From: Unio delphinus
Taxonomy: Eukaryota; Mollusca; Bivalvia; Unionida; Unionidae
DNA: 64,000 nt
Assembly: GCA_029339505.1 (NCBI GenBank)
Contig: JAQISU010000167.1
Coordinates: 775,001 to 839,000, forward strand
Direction of reading: 5' to 3'
Numbering within the stretch: position 1 is the first letter of the stretch; every line of letters begins with the position of its first letter. A program made the position numbers and the translations under genes. The notes beneath the pieces are model-generated. The model was not told where the DNA came from, did no database searches, and saw only the letters and a program-made list of their open reading frames with translations. This document shows positions 25,290-36,448 of this stretch, in pieces.

Positions 25290-26614
25290 TAGTGGGACCC
25301 CGCTATAACACGGTAGTTGGGAGCCATAGAATCCGACCGGGCTATGAACCGAACCGTGTTATAAGCAACCATGTACAATACCAACACATTTTTGGATTTA
25401 ATTGGTGGGGGGTGAGGGGCTACATAAAGACGGGTGCCGAAAATGCATGGCACAATTACCATTTTTGATCAATATATATTAAATGAGAAAAACATTTGCT
25501 GTGGTAACAGAAATTGCAGATTTAATATATTACTTTATTCAGAGAACCATGCATTGGTACATACACGTGTCTAATTTATATATACATGTATAATCTATTA
25601 CATGAAAAGAGTATCAACACCGTGTACTCACCAGCGAATCTTGTAACATACACTGAATCCATAATACAAATATTTCCATCGAAAATATCCACACAAGGAT
25701 GTAAAATATTCAATAATTTTGTCACAGATCATTATGTGACTGAATTCAATGAAAAGAAAAAAACAAAAATTACGTAACAGGTGTATGTAATGAATGATGA
25801 AATAGTACATGTCCGTAGATTAAATAATGGAAGCTAAAGTGTATTCTTATAATAACTACATGTACATCTCAGGATCTTTCTGTCTCTGAATTCAGTCATT
25901 GTAAATTTCAGCACAGTTTCCCACCCAAGCTGCTAGTCAAAGTCCTTTGAACTTGCCGCCCAGCTATTGCGTCATGTTCTTTTGATGTACTCTAATACAG
26001 CAGGCGAACTGGCTGTTTTTAACCACTGAATTATGTCACTGTTTAGCTCGGCAGTTCACTTTGCTGATAAACAATGTACTTAAATTGATAGATTTATACA
26101 TTCTGGTGAGAATCTTTTATCAACCCCCGCATTGGCTATTGCTTAGTTGTGTATGAAATTAAGAGAACATATATCGGAGATTATTAGAGCAACGATTGTA
26201 TTCAGAATGCATTCAAGACAAACACAAAGTAGACACGATGGCTTCATTACTCAGGAATCAGTAATTATAATATTGACACTTATGAGCTGTAATTTTTCAA
26301 CAATAAACAAAGATCAAAGTTCTCAGTAGACCCAGCAATTGGTTCGTATTTCCGACGTTTATTTTGGCACAAAACTAGAAGAATTTTGATAATACATTTT
26401 CTACACGTTCTTTTTTGCACTGTTTAGAGGAATATGAGAATGATAATTAAACTCTTGAAGTATTTTTTTTTTTCATACTTAAAAAAAATTTTTTTTTTTT
26501 GGTCTTTGAGAAAAATACCTGTAATAAATTACCCGAAATTTCGGGAGCCATGCCACAACCGGGTTATAGCCGAATTCGGGTTATAGCGGGGCGGGTTATA
26601 GCGGGGTCCCACTG
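25290..26614. mobile_element. Non-autonomous TIR element, pogo/Tigger-like, ~1.3 kb
   Basis: The left end is TAGTGGGACCCCGCTATAAC; the right end, reverse-complemented, is CAGTGGGACCCCGCTATAAC. The flanks are TA repeats, consistent with TA target duplication. CAGT-start termini with a TA target are characteristic of Tc1/mariner-pogo-Tigger transposons. The right end has nested repeats of CGGGTTATAGC. No transposase frame exists inside, so this is a deletion derivative or MITE. A degenerate relative ends at 1295. Confidence 0.8.
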
Positions 26615-26924
26615 TATATATATATATATATATATATATCAATTAGTGTTCGAAATCAGTTGAAATTTGAAGAGTTATAAAGTGGTTTATTGTAATCCCT
26701 TGGAACTATTTCATTTTCTTCATTGGCAAAGCAATTTTGGCATATATGGTTATGGTTCAATGCCTATATCCAATAAAGTAGAAAATTTTACCATCTTTTC
26801 CCTATCATGTTGTGCACACTTGAGTTGTATTTAAAAAAAAAACTTTATTTACTGCTAGCTGTTATTCACATATTTTGTTTTCCTGAAATATTTCATCATC
26901 CCAAAACGCAAGCCAAAGAAATTG

Positions 26925-27036
26925 TAACAAAGTGTCTTTCCCAAGGACGTATACAGACGGCAAACCTGGGTGGTTATTAAACCCATAACCCTTTGCTTAC
27001 AAGTCTGATGCTGTACTGACTATTGCAGCTCCCTCC
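26925..27036 (-). mobile_element. SINE fragment with tRNA-Thr-like head
   Basis: On the minus strand: GGAGCTGCAATAGTCAGTAC, AGCATCAGACTTGTAAGC, then AAAGGGTTATGGGTTTAAT (B-box position), followed by GTCCTTGGGAAAGACACTTT, a box common just after the tRNA part of animal SINEs. CTTGTAA occupies the anticodon-loop position, which would be TGT for Thr. Several tRNA stems are broken, so it is not a functional tRNA gene. Confidence 0.6.
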
Positions 27037-27134
27037 TGAAAAATTTATATTCATATATTAATATATGTTTTAAACTAAAATTTGAAAAGTGTTTAGAAAA
27101 ATCCAAATCACAGCTTGATTAACATATGATAAGA

Positions 27135-27345
27135 GTGGTTTTGCAACAACTGACAAGGTCTCTGTTGTGGTACTGTCAACAACTGACAAGGTCTCTGTTG
27201 TGGTACTGTCAACAACTGACAAGGTCTCTGTTGTGGTACTGTCAACAACTGACAAGGTCTCTGTTGTGGTACTGTCAGCAACTGACAAGGTCTCTGTTGT
27301 GGTAGTCAGCAACTGACAAGATCTCTGTTGTGGTACTGTCAAGTG
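27135..27345. repeat. Minisatellite, 33-bp unit, ~6 near-identical copies
   Basis: The unit is CAACAACTGACAAGGTCTCT plus GTTGTGGTACTGT. The first four copies are virtually identical, which points to recent expansion. Minus-strand TTTETLSVVDS repeats are artefacts of the 33-bp (11-codon) period. Confidence 0.95.
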
Positions 27346-28022
27346 TACGTGACCCATTCAGCAAATCATATTTCAGAATTGTATGAATATAATTATGAAA
27401 AGTATTGACCCAGATTTGGATTATGTGCTTTTAGATCAACATCTGTTCCACGTAATTTCAAGCAAATAGCATGGATTTTGTTATGCCAGTGGTTCTGTTT
27501 TATTTGCACATTTCATTATTGTTAGTGTGGTATATGCAAAGATAAATCATTTCTTTCAGCCGATATTTTGCTTGCAGATGTATCACCAGTTGTTATATCT
27601 CATTTTATGAAATACTTCATTTTAAACTGCATTTTTTCCAGATATAGTTTTGTATTTTTTCTTGGATAAACACCACCGTTGACTGAAGTATTCATGAATA
27701 TAATTGAAATAAAACACACCATGTTATCAGATTTTTATTTTTCATTTACTTGGAAGTGCTAAATTCACCAGTTAATTTTCATGAAGTAAATTGTAATGTT
27801 ATCAATGCTAGATTTTTAGACTTATCTTACTGGTTTTTACATGAAAGAGAAAAATAAACATTTTTTACATCATTACTTGGAGCAGTCTTTGAACTGTTCT
27901 TGATAATACATCTCTTACAAATATAAAATTGTGAAAATTATAATGAAGCCTTAAGCACTTGCATACTACACTAGTAAAATTTCATACAAGTCCTTTTAAT
28001 TGATTAGAGTGTAACACTTTAA

Positions 28023-28222
28023 CCCTTTGAACCCTAATCTCCACCATCTTTTGGCACCCTAACCCGAGCCTCCCCGGCAAATTTTGACCATACCATAGCG
28101 AATCTAGCAAATAACATGACATAGGCCGGTATACCGGCCTGTCGGGTTATGACAGTAGATAGCGAGGCCGGTATATACACCGTTATAATAGGCCGGTAAA
28201 CCGTCCTGTCAGGTTCAAAGGG
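28023..28222. mobile_element. TTAA-flanked MITE (piggyBac-like ends), 200 bp
   Basis: TTAA at 28019-28022 and 28223-28226 flanks CCCTTTGAACC... and ...GGTTCAAAGGG. TTAA duplication with CCC-starting termini is the piggyBac signature. The interior holds CCGG-rich palindromes (GGCCGGTATACCGGCC) and is markedly more GC-rich than its surroundings. No coding capacity. Confidence 0.8.
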
Positions 28223-29339
28223 TTAAATAGTATAATAAAACCCTATTCTCATTGTTGGTGGGACAACAAATATCAGACTTCATTTCTAACTGGCATCTTA
28301 AACCATATATGTCTACATTTTGCTGATGTTTGATATTGTAACTGCATTTTTGCATCTTAATTGATGTTCATTCCATATAGAACTGCAAACTTGTAAGTAA
28401 TCTGTTATATTTCATGCCAAAATTACAGTATTTTAGTAGGTTTTGTAATTAAAGATTTAGTTAAAAATAAACTGACACCTGAAAAACAAGCAGGAAGCCC
28501 TCTCTCATACATAAAATTTTGTACACATCTTTAAATTAAATAGTCTTTTACACAAATTACAGATTGTTGTGATCTTGAGAAAACCAACAACTTTGATTTC
28601 TAATTTGGGCACAATGAAAACCAAAACAAACGGGTCAAGTACCATGGTATTCAGATGTAACAATTGCTGTTAAGTTACTGTTTTGAATATATATGTAATA
28701 AATAGATTGTAAGAGTGTTATTTTGGTAGTTCTTTTTAATGTAAGGTTGAACATGTACTTTGTAATATTTAAAGTTTAATAATATGCAGCTATTACAATG
28801 TAACTGTAATTTCTTTCATTGTTGGTTAATATAAGTATCAATAGCTTATTAAGGAGTATCACATTTTCTTTTTCATGTTTTGTTTTTTCATAATTATGCA
28901 TGTCATTTTCCTTGGATTCTGCTACCTTTTGATAAAATTGCCTGTTTATATGAAGAATCTACAGTGAGAATAAAATGTTAATACAATACTGGTTATTTTC
29001 AAATTGTTTTGTCTTGACAACACAATACAATGTTTTGTAATGTAAATTAGCTTTTTAAACAAAGAGAACTATATTTTGGTAATGATCTTGGCTACCATTT
29101 CACTTTTATCATTGTTCCATTGTTTTGAATTACTTATGTTTGGTTGTAGTCAAAGTCTAACCATGGTTATGTTTGGTTCAACAGAAGCATGTGGCAGCCA
29201 TTTTTAACTGCAGTGTATGAACTGGTGTAAGATGGCTAATAGAAGGTGACACAACAGTCACTATTAATTGCAATTAAATCACAGCATCATATTTTACTAA
29301 TTGAACAAAACAACATAGATGATTGTCTCCCAAATGAAA

Positions 29340-29680
29340 TGTTGAGTGTTTTTTTATAAAAAGGAATCTTGTTTGTAGTGTCTCAACAGTCGGTCTGGTT
29401 CCCTGCTTAGTAGACTCCATGTTTCACAAAGAAAAAATTATTCCCTCCAGGACCCAGGCTGTTTAACAAAACAAAAGGGGGTGATGTAATACACAAAAAC
29501 ATTTGTATACCATGTTGGTTGTTCAATCCAGCTGGAACCATGTTAATGATATTTCAAATGTTGGACATTTTGAATATTAATTTATACAGAAAAATGAACT
29601 GCATCAGAAAAAGTGCTTTACTGACAATTCTCTACGTGATTGGAGGATTCAGTCATTTAACAGTCCAGTTCCCTCCACCC
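29340..29680. repeat. Dispersed repeat, copy 2 (pair with 2130-2480)
   Basis: Same-strand, colinear with 2130-2480 over the segment from TTTTTATAAAAAGGA to CATTTAACAGTCCAG / CATTAAACTGTCTGG. Copies are old and diverged. No coding frame. Confidence 0.6.
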
Positions 29681-30113
29681 TCAGTCCTGTAGTTCTCTCG
29701 ATGTTGAGTGGATTTTGTTTAGGTCCCTTGGTAACTCATGCCCTTGCTTATAGTGTGGTTCTTTTTTTGGACTCCAATGTGCTTGAGGGAGAGGTGTATG
29801 AAGGCATATGATTTCAGTATTGCAACTGGTATCTGATGAACAGATGGATAGAATGCCTAGATCAACCATTTGTTTTGTAATTATCAGATTTAAATCTTTC
29901 ATTTTTTAAAACCATTTTCCCATTACTTTCTCTTTGTGGACCCTCTTTAACTTTAGTTCTGTCAATTGCAGCTCCACTTCATCAATCAATATTGTTCAAG
30001 CTACTGTTCTCTCCTTCCACTTTGCTTGAACTGGTTTGCCATTGCAGTAGTCAAATGTATCCCTCCTTGGAAAATTTCCATCAAGGAAAGAATTGGCTAG
30101 CTAATTCTTCCCT

Positions 30114-30136
30114 CCCCCCCCCCCCCCCCCCCCCCC
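30114..30136. repeat. Poly(C) run of 23
   Basis: Twenty-three consecutive C follow TTCCCT and precede GCTC. The adjacent TTCTTCCCT/GGGAAAGAATTAG words form a small imperfect inverted repeat. Confidence 0.95.
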
Positions 30137-30439
30137 GCTCAATCTGAATGTTTTCCCATGGGGAAAGAATTAGGCAGTTGTTTAAGGAGTTGTGTATTTT
30201 GTGCAAAAGTAATTGAACATGTAGTAGCATATGGTAAATGTTCGATAGAGAGCTCATGTGGTAATGTATGACCTATTGCTGTGAAGTGAGGCAAGGCACT
30301 TCCGTAGGTAGGCTTTACACAGTGTCTGAATAGCTAGTGTGTTCTGCGTAATGTGAGTGAAGGAATTTTATATACATCTAGGAAGTGGTACATATAGTGA
30401 TTTAGGGATAATTTTGTCTTTTAAGAAAACAAGATAGAG

Positions 30440-30610
30440 TGAGACATGACAGTCTGAAGAAGAAAGTCCAGAATAAAAGATTAGACAAGTCCGGAAGATG
30501 AATAAAAAGAGACTAGATGAGTGAAGTCCGGAGAAAAAAAAGAAAGATGGACTAGTGAAGTCTAGGAAAAACAAAAAGACAAGTGATGAGTGAAGTCTGA
30601 GAACAATGAG
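30440..30610. repeat. Purine-rich degenerate tandem repeat (~50-bp unit)
   Basis: Repeated GATGAGTGAAGTCCGGAGAA-like words within a purine-rich strand. A similar word, GAGTAAAGTCAGGAAAAAG, occurs at about 41568. The minus-strand frame here is a Phe/Ser artefact. Confidence 0.55.
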
Positions 30611-30974
30611 ACATTCGGAATACTCTATGAAATAGGAAAAGTTGAACATTTTTGAGAAGGTGATGCAATCAGTTGTGGACATTGCACTCTTTTCACCACT
30701 CATTATAGTGATGAAATCCAAATTAGACACTGCTATTAAATCCTGCTAATGTTGAATTGAAATTACCACTATTAATTTATTTGATTAAATTTGTTATTTT
30801 TTTTATGTCTAATGGGCCTTTGTTTGCATTATTTCTTCCCAATAATCTTGCCCAGTTCTTTGTTGTTATTATATCTTTAGACTCGCACCAGGTCATAACA
30901 TTAAGGGAGGTCATTTCCTATATACCGTAGCTAAGTCCAATTAACTACCCCTCTTACTAAAAAGGGGCTGTTAT

Positions 30975-31680
30975 AATAGTATTGTCAGGAGACCCTGCCA
31001 AACACCCTAAAATCCTTCAGTTCCCAATAATCTCTTCTGACGGGACCACTCTACTCATGGACAAAGGGAGCATCACAAAAAGGCGGAAGGAATTCTTCTC
31101 CAACCTACTGAACATGCCCTCCACCATAGACTCTGCAGCGTTAAGATACAATTGTCCTACAGCCAACAATCTTGGACCTGGACTTGCCTCCTTCCATGGA
31201 AGAAGTCGAGAAAGCCATCAAAATGACAAGCTTTGGCAAGGCACCAGGTGCAGATGAAATTCCTGTTGAACACTTCAAAGCAGCTGGACCTAAGGTACTT
31301 GAGGCTCAGCATCCTGATCAGCATTTGGAAGAGTCCATGCCACAGGAGTTCAAAGATGCAATGATTGTCACTTTATACAAGACAAAGGGAACAAAGATGG
31401 CTGTGGCAACTATCAAGGCACATCACTCCTGTTAACTGTAGGCAAGATAATGTCATGCGTCCTTTTCAATCGTCTGGTCAGTAATGTCTGGGATGCCATA
31501 CTGTCGGAGGCCAAATGTGGCTTCAGACTAGATTGAAGTGCAATCGACATGATCTTCACGAGGAGACAAATACAGGAAAAGTGCACTGAACAAAACATGA
31601 ACTTCTACAGTGTTTTCATAGACCTCACAAAGGCCTTTGATACGGTCAACAGAGATGCACTATGTAGTGCTAAAAAGTTG
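30975..31680 (+). pseudogene. LINE reverse-transcriptase fragment, second family, broken
   Basis: At least three frameshifted segments. The first resembles the pre-RT region (LMDKGSITKRRKEFFSNLLN). Next comes VEKAIKMTSFGKAPGADEIP (the conserved K-A-x-G-x-D-x-I-P block), then VGKIMSCVLFNRL, and finally FIDLTKAFDTVN (RT motif A) near 31615-31650, where similarity stops. It lacks the F-A-D-D motif and both ends. The motif details differ from the LINE copies at 12.3 and 60.4 kb, so it is a different LINE family. Confidence 0.82.
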
Positions 31681-31799
31681 CATGAACATTAATTGAAAGG
31701 TGTGTATTATTCTGTGTAAGTGATTTTTGAAAGATTATTAGTCTGAAATCGTAATCTGTATTAATGTAAAGGCTCATTTGAAATAAACCCTATACGAGT

Positions 31800-32165
31800 T
31801 TTTTAAGTGAGCCATTACATGTATTATATTTCACATGTGGGCCTTAAGCAGATTATGAAATAGTTCATTTATGAAAAGAAACCCAAACCCAACTTGTGTG
31901 GAAAGAAACAGCTAGCTAGCTGATTCTCTCCTCCTCCCAGTTTGTTAAATGACCCATTATTTGTGATATTTCACTTGTAAATCTTGAGTGTATTATCAAA
32001 ATGTCCGTCAATGAAAAGAAATGCTTTGGTTGTAGGATGAAAAGAACCACTAGCTGATTTTGTTCCTTATTTGTTAAGTGACCCATTACATGTATAATAT
32101 TTAATGTGTGCATTAAGCTGATTACCCAAAGAGTCCATTAATGAAAAGAAACTAACTGGTTGTCA
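31800..32165. repeat. Tandem repeat, ~130-bp unit, 3 diverged copies
   Basis: Each unit has a version of AAGTGACCCATTACATGTAT, ATATTTCAC, then TCNATGAAAAGAAA and an AGCTAGCTGATT-type end. Units start near 31803, 31946 and 32078. Confidence 0.75.
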
Positions 32166-32907
32166 GTGTGTGTTTGGGGAGATGAAATATCTTGAGGATA
32201 AAAGAATCAGCTAACCAATTCTTTCCTTGGGGAAACTGGAGTGCAGGGTGGGGAGAATTAGCTGTTACACTGTATCTCCGGGGTTTTGTGGATGGACTCT
32301 AACAGTTTTAAATTACCATGATGACACTTGCCAATGAGAGGCTTACTGAAATGGAACCAAAATACCATACCACCTGTATTTTGGTACACATCTTTTCATC
32401 TGCTGACATGACTTGGATATCAAACACAAGACAAATATTATGTTCTTTTATAAATATGTCTATGAATTTCTGTAATCTGTTGAGCTTTACACATCATGGA
32501 CTAGCTCTGGACTTTGGAACTATTTTCTTTGACACAAATAAAGCATTGCATCATGTTTTGGAACTTGGGATTGACTTGCACTTGGAAATATTGGCATTTA
32601 AGAGTGATAGGTAATGGATCCAGATTTTTCAGATTTATAAAATATTAATGCAGCTCCTTAAAAACTTGATCATTGGACCATTACTGCTTTAGTGCATATA
32701 AATAATATTGTAAACAATATACTCCACCTTTGTAATCCAAATAGAGTGAAATTCTAAATCGGATATTCATAAGATACATGACTGCTGTCATCAGTGGCTA
32801 GTGATTATTATCCCATATAAACATTGTTTATAACACGAAAACGTAATCCAAATAATCATCCAATACTGCATATCATATATTCAAGAAGTATCCAAACAAA
32901 AACAGTT

Positions 32908-33138
32908 GTTGTTATAGGGTTTAACGCCATTGTTCAGCACAAGGTAGGTTATACATGGCAGCCAGTACTAATGTTGGAGGAAGAACCGGGAATCCCCCCG
33001 GAAAGAACAACCAACCCATGAGAAGCTACTGGCATGCTTTCTCACATACCCACAATGGCCGAATCTGAGACTCGAACCAACACTGGTGAGAAGGCAGTGA
33101 TCTGTAATGGAGAGCGATTTAGACCACTCTGGACTCCC
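32908..33138 (-). mobile_element. tRNA-Leu-like SINE, family 1, old copy
   Basis: A minus-strand relative of 46959-47215, diverged, with a small deletion in the tRNA part. It starts with ATAGGGTTTAACGCCATTG (reverse of the tail). The imperfect target duplication AAAAACAGTT (32898-32907) / AAAAATAGTT (33139-33148) bounds it. Confidence 0.85.
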
Positions 33139-34359
33139 AAAAATAGTTATTATACTGTCTATAAAGCCACTTGACATGCGTGTCAAGTATTTATCTGAAA
33201 AGTGTTGGTAGAAAGAAAATACTCTGAAGAAACTATAACATTGTTTATCATATTTCTTTGGAAAGAATAAAATATCTTTTATTCTTTTTTTTTTCTTTTT
33301 ACTATGCTGATTATATCTTGGATAAAATATACTTTGCAAAAAAACAGATTCATTAGAAATAAATTGGTAAGCTACAAGAATATTAACAGGCACTACCAAG
33401 AGTGGGTCCTGAATATCACAACTGGGTTGGAGAACCTAAATTGTTGATGCTGAAAACAAACTAATTCAGTTTACAATGTGCCATACTTCCAAGATGTAAC
33501 TGGACCAGCTGTTACTAACAATTAGTCCAACACCAGTCAATCTGATACTATTTGATCTCTTTTGCACGGAATCCTGTATCAAAATTTGTTTTTCTTATCT
33601 ATTTTTTTGACACTTAATCAATAGAAGCAATATACTAACTTTGGAGAAGATTAAGAATGAATGGTACAATATATGGTCCTTTTTTTGTTGTCCGAGTTGA
33701 TTATAGGTTAGGCATGCTATCAAACAAAAATCAAACCAGTTTTTTGTTTAAAATCATTCTGGACACGATGGTAAAAATTTATCCCTCAGTAAGGAAGGTA
33801 ACCTTTGGTTTAATCAAGTATACGTGTTAAACTTTTATTACATGTATTTCATTTTTTAATTCCTAAGTTCAGTATGATGGCATCTACAATCATTAACAAA
33901 GAAAAACATATGAAATATCCTAAGGTTTATTGTTTAATGATGATGAAGAACCAGGATTCATGATCTTGTCATTCACATACAATCAACAAGACTTAAATTT
34001 ACAAAAGATTTTTAAAAAGGGAGTGACAGAGGATCCATTACATAAAATTGGGTCTATTAAAACTTTCAATATTGATCGAGCAAACAGCTACAATTGCTGG
34101 TCTTGTACGATGGAATCATTTTAACAAAATATTGCATAACAAAAACTGGTTACCATTCCTGTTTGTAGTCTAGGTAACAAACTATTAATCTTGATATGAT
34201 TTTTCATTGGTACAATTTAGCGCATTTCTAACATGTACTAGTTTTAAAACAAAAACAAAAAATAATTCTTTAAGTCTCACTTACATTTTCAACCTACATG
34301 AAGAGATATGCACCCTGTCAATGAGAAAACCACACTTCCATAAATAAAAGCTGAAAATT

Positions 34360-34700
34360 TTTAAGCGGGATTTGGGGGTCCTCCTCTAATGGGGACTCAA
34401 GGGGCAGCATTCCGAATTTGGGTGTCGAGGCCAAAAACACATTTTACATTCACAAAAAATGCTCCTGGTGCAATTGTCATCATAAAATAAACCAAAACAA
34501 TCTTTGAAAATATACAAAAAATGTACAACTTTAGTCCAACAATTTCACAATATTTATTGTCACATGAAATTGTTCTCCAATACTATTGGTGCTGAAATTA
34601 TTTCATGTGCTGTCAGTGTTCACAGCATAATTAAGTCACAATAATTTGTTAATTTTTGCAGCAAATATAATATACTTCTCTCTCTTCATAACAAATCTGT
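34360..34700. repeat. Inverted-repeat arm A (pairs with 40680-41010)
   Basis: Plus-strand words such as TGCTCCTGGTGCAATTGT, GTTCTCCAATACTATTGGTG and CTGTCAGTGTTCACAG recur as their reverse complements at 40680-41010 (GTGAACACTGACATG, CCAATAGTATTGGAGAAC, GCACCAGGAGC). Divergence is substantial, so the copies are old. The arm sits at the left edge of the composite block. Confidence 0.8.
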
Positions 34701-34799
34701 AAAAACACACACACACACACAAGTACATCAACTTATTACAAATAATTCTATAAATTGTCTTTATCTCCACTGGACACAACCTGTTGATATCCCAGTTGA

Positions 34800-35130
34800 G
34801 AGCTTTTTGAGGTTTTGACAACAATTTCTTATGCCTTTCTTTTTGTCCCCACTGACTTGTTTGGCTCAATGTGCAGTCGTTTCTCTTCCTTCTCAGTGAG
34901 ATCCTTTTTTCCTTTTAAGCTGATGTGTTGGAGACATCCAGTGCACATATTCGGACAGGGCTACATATCTTCTCTCATCAGACATGATTTTTATCAGTTT
35001 TAAAACGGAATTCCTCTTTTCTCCTGACTTGAATCCGCTTTTTCTTTATATAGTCCGTTTTTTTTTAAAATAATGTCCGATCCATTTTTTTCCCCCGGTT
35101 TTTAATCGTTCTTTTCAGTCCTATTCCGCA
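34800..35130 (-). pseudogene. Minus-strand remnant of a transposon-associated zinc-finger-like ORF, plus inverted arm B
   Basis: Read on the minus strand, 34990-34835 gives LSEYVHWMSPTHQLKRKK-like sequence. At the nucleotide level it matches the plus-strand segment 35520-35655 (CQNMCTACRQYMLELERKK), so these are inverted copies of one coding segment 500 bp apart. The adjacent non-coding stretch 34978-35130 (CAGACATGATTTTTATCAG, ATATAGTCCGTTTTT) recurs inverted at 41500-41625. All frames carry stops or frameshifts. Confidence 0.6.
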
Positions 35131-35353
35131 ACAACCCATGTAACGTATTCGCTCCATATACTAGTTAGCCCACGACTCTCGTAAAGATTATTCTGATTGG
35201 TCAAAAGTTTAAATTCATCCAATGATCTTCGTGTAAAGGAAACTGATGGCAATGGGGAAGAAAAAAAATGTGTGCTTGCAAATATGACGTACCTAGTTTT
35301 CGAAAGAGACAATGACACGAAAAGTTTAAAGGTTTTAAAAAAAACTGAAGGAA

Positions 35354-35658
35354 ATGGCTGGAGCTAATTGTCGACGTAAATTTAGTTCGTCAGTTTATAA
35401 GAAAACTGAACGCTTGAGGACTGGCAATTTGTGCCCTCTGCAATATATACATTACAGAAGTCGTGGTTGGATGAGTCTGGAACCGCACCTACAAATGAAG
35501 CTGCATACGGAACAAATGAAGCACTCTGTCAGAATATGTGCACTGCATGTCGCCAATACATGCTGGAGCTTGAAAGGAAAAAGGCTTTCGTTGAGACGGA
35601 AAAGAAACGATTGCACATTAAATCCAGCAAAACCATTGGTGACAAAAAGGAACACTAA
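35354..35658 (+). pseudogene. Frameshifted zinc-finger-like ORF remnant of the composite element
   Basis: Two overlapping frames share one degraded coding region. The N-terminal part (35354-35480) is a nucleotide match to the inverse of 41085-41225, whose product contains RGLAICDLCKKDLNYSNRSW, a single C-x2-C ... zinc-finger-like pattern seen in transposon-derived proteins. The C-terminal part (35431 frame) reads CQNMCTACRQYMLELERKK and KKRLHIKSSKTIGDKK, ending at 35658. A sequence of about 200 bp before it (35130-35350) might have been the promoter of both diverging copies. Function unknown. Confidence 0.55.
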
Positions 35659-35792
35659 ATAAATTTTTCTTAAAGCCGCAAAAAGAGCTCAACATGCATA
35701 TCAACATGTTGTGTTCAGCGGACAAAAAGACAAGTGAATATATGGGATTATTAGTATTTAGATGATGTACTTTGGTGTTTACTTTACATTGG

Positions 35793-36448
35793 GGGCGCTC
35801 ACCAGTTAGTATGTACTTTTCAGATAGTGACGCATGTGAGGTGAAGTTGTTTGCATTTGTAACATGTAAAATGGAGATAATGTTGGCATATCTCGATGCT
35901 ACTTTGATGTAATGTGGCTGATATTTCTTTGGATACTGCACTTGTGGAAATTGTACATGATCTAAGCACATGGTATAACAAAATGGATGCTCCCATGTGC
36001 ATGAAAAATTAGCCAGAATTAATCAAAAGTACACTAACTTTAGCAGTTATTAAACTAGGGAAAACGAATTTTGCTGAAGTAGGCAATAGCAGCTTCTGAA
36101 AGTGCAATGAACAAATTACAAAACATCTGAAAAGTAAAAAAAGTTATCAGATCATTTTTCTACAATTTACCTCTGAAGTCCAGGAAGTGAAAATGACCAT
36201 GTGGAGCTAGCAGTTTTTTTTTTACATGAGCACATCTTAAGTTAGCCCAAGCTGTATACTCTAGAACCAAAAGTACACCCATCAATCATACATCAAAATA
36301 AAGGGAATTGAAAGTTCTTCTCCCAACACCTAAGATATACAAAGTATTTATTATATTGCCAGTATAATCAGTGAAGAAATCCTGGAAAATTCTTTTTCTT
36401 TAAAATTTTAACCCTATGCAAAGTACAAAACTGTATAGCGCCACATTA
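35793..36448. repeat. Direct duplication D1 (pairs with 40018-40676)
   Basis: About 655 bp, nearly identical to 40018-40676 in the same orientation, from GGGGGCGCTCACCAGTTAGT to CTGTATAGCGCCAC. D1 has a 25-bp insertion (GCAGCTTCTGAAAGTGCAATG region) relative to D2. The two copies flank the transposase and His-Me remnants. Both carry the same minus-strand open frame (see the entry at 35797). Confidence 0.93.
35797..36017 (-). CDS. Unidentified exon-like frame in D1
   Basis: On the minus strand an open frame of about 70 codons reads ILANFSCTWEHPFCYTMCLD, HVQFPQVQYPKKYQPHYIKV and ASRYANIISILHVTNANN, ending YILTG directly before GTGAGC, a strong splice donor (CTG|GTGAGC). The same frame remains open in D2 (40018-40270), where an in-frame 24-bp tandem duplication adds eight residues (DHVQFPQV repeated). 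A stop lies just upstream and no clear acceptor is visible, so it may be an exon of a transposon gene. I do not recognise the domain. The frame's survival in both copies is suggestive only, because the copies are recent. Confidence 0.35.

Noticed and set aside
26940..27036. A tRNA-Thr gene on the minus strand
   Set aside because: The anticodon-loop-like CTTGTAA is present but stems are mismatched and a SINE box follows the tRNA part.
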